Assembly: GCA_013115145.1 (NCBI GenBank)
Contig: JAAPAO010000039.1
Location: forward strand, 4,563-68,562
Reading direction: 5' to 3'
DNA length: 64,000 nt
Source of the DNA: Perkinsus chesapeaki
Lineage: Eukaryota > Perkinsozoa > Perkinsida > Perkinsidae
Each line of letters opens with the position of its first letter. Positions within the stretch are counted from its first letter, which is position 1. This document shows positions 12,601 to 21,000 of this stretch, piece after piece. The notes beneath the pieces are model-generated. The model saw only the letters and a list, made by a program, of their open reading frames with translations. It ran no database searches and was not told the origin of the DNA. Position numbers and translations under genes: made by a program.

Positions 12601-12750
12601 TATATCTACATTTTGCTCCCTGAAACACTTAGATGCTATCAACGAAGCGAAATTCGAAAAATACGAGATATTTTTTTTCGCGATTCTCCCCTCCACCGCG
12701 AAAAAACATCGTAAGTTCGCATGTGGTCGCCTCGTAAAAAGCAGGGCATC
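6616..12750 (-). CDS. DIS3L2: DIS3L2-like 3'-5' exoribonuclease (RNase II family), many exons; 5' end unresolved
   Basis: Exons along the minus strand spell an RNase II/RNB enzyme. In order I see a first cold-shock-like region ([22 protein letters not shown], about 12490-12610), an acidic Ser-rich linker (12096-11951 and 11900-11760, ending [10 protein letters not shown]), a segment ending [15 protein letters not shown] (about 10910) and one ending [10 protein letters not shown] (about 10750), then the RNB domain. The catalytic Asp cluster lies in [11 protein letters not shown], split by an intron near 10110, followed by [63 protein letters not shown] and a C-terminal S1-like region. Splice sites checked in the RNB half are GT-AG with compatible phases. 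No PIN domain or CR3 motif is visible upstream, which favours DIS3L2 (cytoplasmic uridylated-RNA decay) over DIS3/Rrp44. The stop is at 6618-6616. The first exon is not identified. Confidence 0.88.
8944..9015 (-). tRNA. tRNA-Pro (anticodon CGG) inside a DIS3L2 intron
   Basis: The 72-nt sequence folds as a tRNA. Acceptor 5' GGCTGTG pairs with 3' CTCAGCC with one U-U mismatch; the D-arm contains GTCTAGTGGTATGAT; the anticodon stem CGCGC/GCGCG encloses loop TTCGGGT (anticodon CGG); the T-arm CCGGG/CTCGG encloses TTCGATT. It closely resembles eukaryotic tRNA-Pro. It lies in the sense direction in the intron between the exons ending LIEE (9043) and starting LMLAANRC (8926). The mismatch leaves some doubt whether it is expressed or a recent pseudogene. 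Confidence 0.8.
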
Positions 12751-14594
12751 GAACGAGCTTGGGTTTGCAGATCCTGGCAGCCTGGAACTAAGGATTGTTT
12801 GTGATAGCTACTAGTGATAAAAAATCATTGAAGATCCGCCCACATCCACGGATCTGGAAAAAAAACTCGCTTTCAGGGAGGACAAAAAAGTGTCAAAGAT
12901 TGAAAGACCCAAAGGCTCTCCAAGAGAACCACAATGAACTACAATGGAGTGAAGCCTGTAAAACAGTGTGTGTGATAAATACCGAAAACCAAATGGTCAA
13001 ATGGCCAAAGTGCAAAATTGTATCGTAACAAGAATCCAAATACGTGCATAGGTAGCTGTTGAACAAACCAGACTCAGACGCACACTCAGTGTGGGAATAT
13101 CTGTTCAGCTCCATCAACCGATGGGTATGCCTTGTTCGTTGGATTCCCTCACCATTTTATACGGGACTTATGCTCAAAAAGCGCGTTTTTGGCTGTTCGG
13201 TATTTTCCGTATTTTTCTCAAGCACGACTACAGATGTAGCCAGGCACGTGCACATTTTCCCATACTGCGCACACTAATGAAAAAGACGACCACTGGTCGT
13301 CGACCACTGTACCCTATTTTCGCTCTTGACCCTCCCCAGCTAACTACCCATCAATATCGCGAGTCCTGTCCGGTTTGACTCGAACAAATGCATCATTCGG
13401 CGTTTGCTGAACAACCTGAGGAGGCTTAAATGCACATCGCAGAGGATCGAACCCGATACCTCTCGCTAGCTAAACCTAGCCCGTAACCATTACCCCATTC
13501 AAGCTGCTACTACCTGAAGTAGGCCCGAGATGAATGTGCCATCTGCTAGGCCCGCATCCGCTTCATCCTTAGTTATGTAATCTGGGAACGGCCGACGCGA
13601 CATTGCGTTAAAAAGGCACCTCAGAAACACTCAAACTGGACAGCATGAATTCCTTACTGTTAACAATAAATAAAAAAGGTTAAGGCTGGAATTTACTCCC
13701 ATCCTGATTATAGAATTTCTATGACATTTAAAATGCCCTTTCTAAAATTATTTTTTCCGTTTTTCCCATTGCTAGAGCTGACAAGTGTTAAAATGTAAAC
13801 GGCCGTTTGCGCAGGTGCCAAAATTGTAGTAAAAAAGGTTTTGAGAAAACTGGACCTGTGAAGCATTTTAACGATACAACAACATTAAGAGAGCATATAC
13901 ACAAAATTTCAGGTTCATATGTGGTCTGGTTAAGAAACTATGCCGGTGACACCAAACATGCGCTCTAGATTGCGCGTACTGTATGCAGTTTTATAATTAA
14001 TACCATCGACTATCCAATGAACGCTACTTTAATACACCCAATGCCTCAACACGTCTCATGCCTACGCTCCTTCAAATAGCATCTACACAACCTTCAAAGT
14101 GCAACATCAGCTGCTTCTAAAATATCCAAACCATCGATATCAAGAAGTCCAGATGTGTACAAGTGAACAAGTCAATAGAGAAAGCTGCAATACTACTAAA
14201 AATGCATTAATAGTACGTACGCACCGCGTGGTAATACTTTTCAAGTCGAAGAAAAGATTGAGTTGATCGGCGGCAATGATTGTGACAAGACCTTGCAGCC
14301 ATAACGAAGGCGGACCCCTACCACTCCCGAACGAGAATATATTCAATTACAAGCCTGTCGCATGCCCTTGTGGTATAATTCTGATATACTCGCCAACCTC
14401 CATACCGACACTTTCTTTTTTTACTTTCAATTTGGGGTGTACCCTCTCCCGTGGTTGTTAAGGTTCTCAGTGCAAGTCTTCTTCCCTTGAGCTACCCTTA
14501 CTAACTTTTCAACTCCCAAAAATCGCCAAGATTCATTCCAGTACTTAACAAAACACCTCGCTTATCTTCACCAACAAATTCACGTTCTCATGCT
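12751..14594. other. Long stretch without a resolved gene
   Basis: May contain 5' exons or the promoter of the DIS3L2-like gene (minus strand), but I could not identify exons with confidence. A degenerate tRNA-like sequence lies at 13437-13511. The part from about 13600 to 14560 is AT-rich and shows no recognisable coding or RNA signal. Confidence 0.4.
13437..13511 (-). other. Degenerate tRNA-like sequence
   Basis: On the minus strand an A-box-like segment (GGGGTAATGGTTA), an anticodon-arm-like GGCTAGGTTTAGCTAGC and a clear B box (GGGTTCGATCC) are spaced as in a tRNA. Acceptor and T stems pair poorly, so it looks like a tRNA-derived fossil or SINE head. One reading of the anticodon loop would give UUA, but with poor stems this should not be taken as a suppressor tRNA. 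Confidence 0.5.
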
Positions 14595-15086
14595 TCAAAG
14601 CTCCTCAACCTGTCTCCTCCTTCCCCTTGCAGTGCTCCCCTCTTTCTGATAGAAAATCCCTTCGGCGCTCCTCTGGTACTGGTAACCATTGTCATCTATA
14701 AAGCCGCCGCCCCGCTGGTCTCTTTTATAATATCTCCCGTCCGCTCCCAGCATGTACTGGCCTCCCCATTGCTCGTGGATCCTATAACTAGTTGCAAGGT
14801 CCTCATCTGCAGGAGAGAAATGAGCGTATTGTAAACTATACGCCTTCCCATCAAACTCGACATAATACAGCGGAGAATCTTTCAAGCCCACCAGTACATA
14901 GGGCCCCCAGAAATCATCGGACCGGGGTTCGAACCTGCTACCATCAAATGCAGTTATCCTCTCAGCTCGTTGAGCCACTCTAGGGCCCTCGAACGGCACC
15001 ACTGAGCTTATCTGGGGCTCTGGTAGAGTGAGACTTAATGACGATAATATTGGTAAAATGAATGGGACGGTGGCGAATGCGAGCAT
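14595..15086 (-). CDS. Secreted protein of unknown function, copy 1 of a tandem pair (163 aa)
   Basis: Open frame from an ATG at 15086. Residues 1 to about 20 (MLAFATVPFILPILSSLSL) form a signal peptide. The mature part is rich in aromatic and Gly residues and has the repeated pattern YMLGADGRYYKRD ... GGFIDDNGYQYQR, shared with the gene at 15377-15907 (ALGVDGRYYERAD ... EYIAPDGT). I do not recognise the family. About 71 bp of its N-terminal coding region (14918-14988) read as a tRNA-like sequence on the same strand, so this part may be a recent acquisition or may be spliced out. Small size, secretion and local duplication suggest a lineage-specific extracellular protein. Confidence 0.72.
   Translation of the reverse strand: MLAFATVPFILPILSSLSLTLPEPQISSVVPFEGPRVAQRAERITAFDGSRFEPRSDDFWGPYVLVGLKDSPLYYVEFDGKAYSLQYAHFSPADEDLATSYRIHEQWGGQYMLGADGRYYKRDQRGGGFIDDNGYQYQRSAEGIFYQKEGSTARGRRRQVEEL
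14918..14988 (-). other. tRNA-like sequence inside an open reading frame
   Basis: Minus strand: GGGCCCTAGAGTGGCTCAAC, then CGAGCTGAGAGG (A-box-like), an arm around GCATTTGATGG, and a perfect B box GGTTCGAACCC. Stems pair only partly. It falls within the reading frame of the secreted protein at 14595-15086 and has no counterpart in the paralogue. Confidence 0.5.
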
Positions 15087-15376
15087 CTGGGTGAGTTGGA
15101 TAATATTAATAATTGTGGCTAAAATGGTATCGAAATGACACTGGCGTACCTCTCAGATCCGCCTTCCAGAAATTCAATCCGACCCACGCCAAAAGGCCTG
15201 GATTTCTCAGAGTTGTCCCGTCCCTGTTAATTCACTAACACTTAGGAGCGTCCCTCCAAACTAGAGGGGGTACTTCCCTAACCGACAAGGAACAGGACGT
15301 GCTTAGCTCCGAAATTGATCAACCAAAAACCACCAGTAGCTTACACCGTGCATTTGACATGTCGAAAGATTCTTAT

Positions 15377-15907
15377 CTACCTCCGCCTGACTCCTCTTAT
15401 GCTCGCCATGTGCCCCATGGCACCCAAGCGCATACCATTCTCTTCCCTCAGATGAAATACGTTCATTTTGCTCTTTGTGCAACTTGTCCCGTCTGGAGCT
15501 ATATATTCGCCCTCCTTGTCGGCTCTCTCATAATAGCGACCATCAACACCGAGAGCGTAGCGCCCCACTGGACTCTTGGCAATCTCAAAGGTCTTTTGCA
15601 ATCTCGGGTCGTCCGGGAAGACCCAAATCGGTACAAAGGATCCATCGAAATCGCGCTGGAAAAGTTGCGCCTTATTGGCGAGACTTCTGTAAGGGCCAGC
15701 TTCGACTATTTTACCCTCCAATACGTACCAGTTGTTGAAGCCATCAGTGTAGTACTTGCCTTTAGGATCGGGGACATAACGATTCTTTTCGCCGGGTGAA
15801 TGAGGAAGCCACACATCAGTTGGGCGAGTCGGTTCGGAAAGACTAGTGTTGACAGTGGCCGATGCCAACGCAATCAGGAGGGCTGCTACTGCAGGGGCGC
15901 TGTGCAT
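15377..15907 (-). CDS. Secreted protein of unknown function, copy 2 of a tandem pair (176 aa)
   Basis: Open frame from an ATG at 15907. A signal peptide is clear (MHSAPAVAALLIALASATVN). The mature protein has tyrosine-rich segments (GKYYTDGFNNWYVLEGKI, YRSLANKAQLFQRDFDG, VGRYALGVDGRYYERADKEG) that resemble the neighbour at 14595-15086, especially the GxDGRYY motif. No enzyme motif or cysteine framework is visible. The C-terminus is basic (GVRRR). The LTR retrotransposon begins about 280 bp upstream of its start, within the likely promoter region. Confidence 0.75.
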   Translation of the reverse strand: MHSAPAVAALLIALASATVNTSLSEPTRPTDVWLPHSPGEKNRYVPDPKGKYYTDGFNNWYVLEGKIVEAGPYRSLANKAQLFQRDFDGSFVPIWVFPDDPRLQKTFEIAKSPVGRYALGVDGRYYERADKEGEYIAPDGTSCTKSKMNVFHLREENGMRLGAMGHMASIRGVRRR

Positions 15908-16184
15908 TTGGTGAGTGTTAAAAATATAAGGTTATGGCTAACAAAAAGGCTAGGAGGGACTTGGTGCAAGCTTACTATAGCAGAGTCCTATCAGTGTAGC
16001 TTGGTTCCTACTAAGTGGGATACATTGGAAATGTCTACATGCCAGCAGGAGTCCAAGATGGTAGATAATTCTACTATATTAAACTACCAAACTTTCACAA
16101 TGATATCTTTAATGTTATTAGTTGAAATGAGATTATCTAAGCTAATAAACGAGTTCGTCCCAACACACGACTTGCCCGATAACA

Positions 16185-16452
16185 TGTCCTGTGCTGACAG
16201 TACCATTGCGGAAGGCCTAGTGAGCAAGATTCCCCTTTTGCTTAAGCGAAACCGTGGCAATCTGCTTCGCTGTGGAAACACAATTAGATCTCCCCTCAGA
16301 TCCCTCGCTAGTTGGTCTTAGTTCCACGCACTGGACCTTCTCTGCCTCTCTCTATCTGTAGACACTCTAGATCCGCTCCTGTGAGGTCTTGAGTTAAGTT
16401 GTGCGGTTTCTCCTCTTCCAGAGTCATTCCCTAGACCACAAGAACCTGCACA
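16185..16452 (+). repeat. 5' LTR of the retrotransposon
   Basis: 268 bp, TG...CA ends, matching the copy at 23081-23349 except for one substitution (CCTGTGAGG against CCTGTAAGG) and one missing A near the 3' end. It should carry the element's promoter. Confidence 0.95.
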
Positions 16453-16469
16453 TCTCTTCTACCGGGATC

Positions 16470-17882
16470 ATGTCTATCCCCTTCCTTCGCTTCATCAAGG
16501 TTCCCGACCGAGATCTCTGGCTTCCCTCCTACGTGAAGAAGAACGATGACCTTTCGGCCTTCTACATCCTCATTGAGTTCAGCCAGTCCACCATCGCCTC
16601 CAAGCTCCTTGGTGATGTGGTCGCTCTCCACTCCATCAGCGAGAAGCCCTTTGTAGGTGCCTGGGTCAACCAAGCCTGCAAAGCTACGTGGAGAACCTCC
16701 CCATCAACGGTCCCTTCTGGTAAAGCTCTACTCGGTTCTACAGTCCTCGACATTGAGGACATTTCGGAGGCCTTCATCAACGATATCGTAGACCCCCTCG
16801 AGCCTCCTTCGGTGCCACAGGTCGAACTTTCCGCTTCTAGTGGATCTGCCCCCTCTAATGAAGTAGTCCCTAACTCCCTGTCGGCTCCTAATTCATCTTC
16901 ATCCGAAGGCCTCCATAACCATTCCAACGGTAGTATGCCACTGTCTGGCGAATGGCCACCCCTCTCCAGCATCAACAACCACAACCCTATCGCCTCGACC
17001 ACCGAAGGCCACCATCAAGGTTACTCTACGGTTACTGCCGATGGCCTTACACTTCCTCAAGGTATGGTTCCTCTTGGCGGTCCGTTCCTCCCCTCCGGAA
17101 CGTCCCCGTCGGTGGCCTTCCATCATCCCATTGCCCCTTATTCAGGTGTCCACCCGACCATGGTTCCTCAACCTCCTCTGGGTTATGGTTCTTCACCCGG
17201 TCACTTTGAGGTCCCACAGTTTGCCCCCTTTGCTGGCTCCAATGATCTCATTGACGCTACCACTCGCCATTATGCTAAAAGAGAAGCCAACGCCACCGAG
17301 CTCCCCAACAAGCGACAGTTCACCGGCTTCAACGACGACCGCTCTATCGGTGATCTCATCAAGTCGGTGAACCACACGTCCCGCTCCAACGGTTGGAGTG
17401 CTCTCGAGTACTACTTCTTCTTGACTAGGCTTATGGATGAGACTGTCAGCCGCGAGATCAATCCTCTACCCCAGCAGACTCACACTGCCTGTGCACGTGA
17501 AGTCATGCGTATCTGTCAGCTACTCGCTCACCTCCACAAGTCAAGCCAGACCGACTACATCAGGAAGCTCTCCAGATGGAACGCCCTTTCTATGGGCGAC
17601 CGACAAACCCTCGGTGACTATCTGAAGGCCTTCGAAAATCTCAGGCTTGATGTCGAGCGACAGCAAGGCTACCCTTTCGAGGAACGGTTCTTGACGTCCA
17701 AGCTCACCGCTAGCCTCCGCGGTATCCACCATGATACCGCCCTCTCGCGTATGAAGGCCTTAACTTACCGAGAGCTTCTACACGAGTTGGTTGAGCTTGA
17801 ACGCGTACGCCAGCTATCTGCTCAGCAGCGTGGTAAATCTGAAGTTCAGATTCCTCTGTGGTCATCCTTCTGGCCTCCTTGA
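16470..17882 (+). CDS. Retrotransposon gag-like protein
   Basis: Frame open from within the LTR; the first ATG beyond the LTR is at 16470 (MSIPFLRF), giving about 470 aa. A Pro/Ser-rich middle is followed by a helical capsid-like region (about 17330-17840: SALEYYFFLTRLMDETVSREINP, RKLSRWNALSMGDRQTLGDYLKAF, FLTSKLTASLRG, YRELLHELVELERV). The frame ends at TGA-TAG inside a perfect palindrome (17860-17928). Beyond those stops the same frame stays open to about 18314, so the present end may be a truncation caused by the inverted duplication. The nucleocapsid-type cysteine motifs lie in the pol frame. Confidence 0.85.
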   Translation: MSIPFLRFIKVPDRDLWLPSYVKKNDDLSAFYILIEFSQSTIASKLLGDVVALHSISEKPFVGAWVNQACKATWRTSPSTVPSGKALLGSTVLDIEDISEAFINDIVDPLEPPSVPQVELSASSGSAPSNEVVPNSLSAPNSSSSEGLHNHSNGSMPLSGEWPPLSSINNHNPIASTTEGHHQGYSTVTADGLTLPQGMVPLGGPFLPSGTSPSVAFHHPIAPYSGVHPTMVPQPPLGYGSSPGHFEVPQFAPFAGSNDLIDATTRHYAKREANATELPNKRQFTGFNDDRSIGDLIKSVNHTSRSNGWSALEYYFFLTRLMDETVSREINPLPQQTHTACAREVMRICQLLAHLHKSSQTDYIRKLSRWNALSMGDRQTLGDYLKAFENLRLDVERQQGYPFEERFLTSKLTASLRGIHHDTALSRMKALTYRELLHELVELERVRQLSAQQRGKSEVQIPLWSSFWPP

Positions 17883-17928
17883 TAGGGTTCAGATTCTGAA
17901 CCCTATCAAGGAGGCCAGAAGGATGACC
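17860..17928. repeat. Perfect 69-bp palindrome at the end of gag
   Basis: 34-nt arms (left starts GGTCATCCTTCTGGCC, right ends GGCCAGAAGGATGACC) are exact reverse complements around a single central base. The left arm brings two in-frame stops (TGA TAG) into gag. The right arm reads in the gag frame as ordinary hydrophilic linker, so the left arm looks like an inverted copy of it. Confidence 0.97.
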
Positions 17929-18055
17929 CCCTGCCCAAGGTGCCCTTCAACCAGATGACCACCGCCCCATCCACACAGTCGTCTCCTCCTGAAGGCCACC
18001 CTACACAAGGCAAAGATCGACGCCATCGACAACGACCCTTCGATGCACTCGCTGT

Positions 18056-21000
18056 ATGGACGAGGACCCCAACTGCACCGGCGGCCCTTCTACCTGCCCT
18101 TCTCCTTCCCCTCATAAGAAAGAAGGCAGATGTCCTTACTGCAATCGTCCGTCAGCTAAATGCGGTGACGCATGCCCCAAGCGTGACACTGTCCAGTGTG
18201 AACGATGCGAGGGTATCCAACGTCACCACACTTCTCATTGCCCTTACCCTATCGCAAGGTCTTCTGATCCTACTGTCGACACCATGTCCTTGTCTCTTTC
18301 TATCGAGTCTCTAACGTTCACTCCGCCTACATCATCCGGTCCGACTGGGTCACCTACACCCTTAGCTATCGAGGCTCCTGTCCTTAATCTCGACAATACA
18401 CTTCAGTCCCTTCGTGATATGCCATCATCCCTACGTAACGTCGAGTTCAACTTTCTCGCTAACGATGGTCGTTCCCCAGGATTCACTGGCTTGTTAGACT
18501 CTGGTTCTCAACTACTCGCCTGCTCCGACTCTGGCCTTCTACGCCTACATCAAGCTAATGTTGCTCTGGAGCCTACTGGTGTTACTTGCGTGGCAACTCT
18601 GGCTGTGTCCCGTCGCGTGAACTCATGTCCCATCTACAAGATCATCTACTGTCATAAAGGCTTTCAAGTCCAGACCTTTATGGCCCACGTCCACGGCCTT
18701 GCCCGAGACTTCATCTTCAGCTGCGACGTACTCCGGCGTGTGAACAACCCCGTCCTATGGGTCTTCAACTCCACTGGCGACCGAATCATCTCCCTGGCGG
18801 ACTCCAATCCTCAAGTGGCTACTGCTTGGAAGGCCTTCCTTGACGCCGTTGAACTCTCCCGGTCAGCAGCCCCTACGCCTCCCAAGGTCAACACCGGTAT
18901 CAACTCCCTCGAGTTCGACAGCCAAGACAACCCCGCCGATAACACCACCGACTTCGAGGCCTGCTTCAACAAGGAGTATGTCTTACCACTGCCCTTTGAG
19001 GACGACATCGAGGACAAGCCTGAACCTATCGAACTGGTCTCTTCCCCTTTCATGGAGCTCCTCTTCTCGGATCCCTGTCCCTTGGTATCCCTAAGCGCGC
19101 TGGCTCCCACGGACCTCTCCTCCGCCAGCAATAATGCGGCTGCCGTCGACATCGACTCGAAGGCCACCGATGAAGCTTCCGAGAACACCAGCTCACCACC
19201 GCCGGCTTCCTCTACCGACTCCTATACCAGTAATAAGACTGCCGCCGTCGACATTGACTCGAAGGCCACCAATCATGCTCCCGATGAGAGCGGTTCGCCA
19301 CCGCCGGCCTCCTTCACCCGGTTCACTCACCATCTACGCTGGCGGACTACTTCCCGGCCCACCAACTCTCACGTGCCCTTCCTCAAGCGCTCTAATGCCC
19401 TTGCGCATCAGCTTCGTCGCAAAGGTCTCTTCGACGCCTACAACGACGAAATCCAAGGGTTTGTCCAGAAGGGTTATGTCAAGCCAGTAGCCAAAGAAGA
19501 GGTACGGTATTGGCTTCATCACTTTCCAGTCGTCAAGAAGGGCCCCCAAGATATCTCTCAAGCACGCAGCTCTATGCGTCTCAGGCCGGTATTTGATGGC
19601 TCTACCCTCTCCGGGTTCATTGACCCTAGTCTACCTGAAGGCCTTCACCAAGGCGTACCACAAAGCCTGGCTCTTCTCCGGAGGTACCGCTACTTCGCGG
19701 GCCTGGACCTAGTCCAGGCATTCCTCCAGATCCAGCTTGAGTCACTTGAAGATCAGCGGTCCCTCGGATTTTGGTGGGGTAACCAGGCCTATATCTTCCT
19801 ACGAGTCTGCTTCGGCATGCCCGACTCTCCCTTTGCCATGTCGAACTCTCTCACTAAGGCCATGTCCGAGGCGAACGCTCCCATCAAGCACTTCCGTTGT
19901 CTCATGGATGACATATCCCTCGGCTCCGACGACCCTGAGCACCTCACTGGTATGCGGCACGACATCATCAAGCAGTTAACCTACAGACAGTTCCAGACCA
20001 ACGACAAGAAGGAGGTCAGCAATCTACCCGGCAAGGTTCCAGCCGATACGCAGCCTTGTTTAGGCGCTCTCTGGTACCCACAGAAGGACTCCCTCTCCCT
20101 GAAGTCCGAACTACGACACAAGGCTTCACATGTGGCTACAGTCAAGCATCTGAAGCGCTACGCCAACGGCTTCTACGACCCGCTTGGTTGGCATCTCGAG
20201 TTGTCTATGCAGCTCCGACTTCTCTGCCGCCAAGCACGCGCTAACGCCGACCCTAGCACAGGTGAGCTCCAGCTCGGTGACATCAACGCCCTTCTTGACT
20301 GGGAGTCCCGCCTGAAGGCCTTCGACCTCTCAGTACCACGACTCCTACGGCGCCCCGGTGAGTCTCACTGCTCGTCTGTCTGCCTTTTCACAGATAGCAG
20401 TGACACTGCAGGTGCCGCTCTACTCTACACTCTACACGGTCAGCGCATCGCAGGCTTTGGTTATCTTCATCAGCTCCAAGGACGCCGGACAGCCCCAAAG
20501 TTTGAGCTGGACACCCTGGCCTCAGCCTTGGAATGGGCTGTGCCTATGATCATCGAGTCCAACGACCATTCGCCTGTGCACCACCTTTTGGTTCTCACCG
20601 ACAGCAGTATCTCAGTCTCCCGTCTCCGGCAAGCTACGCCCCCTACTGCTCACAGTGTAGAGGATCTGGTCACAGTACGCAGAATCCTCAAGGTCAAGAA
20701 CGCTATCTATAAGCTCCAGTCCCTCTGTCCTGGTCTTCGCGTAGTTGTTTCCCATCTCAGCGGCAAGTCCAACTTAGCAGATGCCCCTTCAAGGTGTCTC
20801 CCTGTGTCCACCGCCATTGACCACGAGTCCTTATTCGGCCATATCAGGAACTTCCACGACGACCTTCTGCGCTGTAACGACTCCGACCTCCAGGGCAACC
20901 CTATGCTGTTCCGTCTTGACCCTCACTACACCACTGCTACCCTTCCTACTAAGTGGTCCAAGAAGGCCTCCGAATCTAAGGTCACTCTAGCTGCTTTATC

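Noticed and set aside
13437-13511. Suppressor tRNA with UUA anticodon
   Set aside because: Acceptor and T stems pair too poorly; more likely a tRNA fossil.
15800-16321. Plus-strand open frame running into the 5' LTR
   Set aside because: Its first part is antisense to the secreted gene and its end is LTR sequence, so it is chance.
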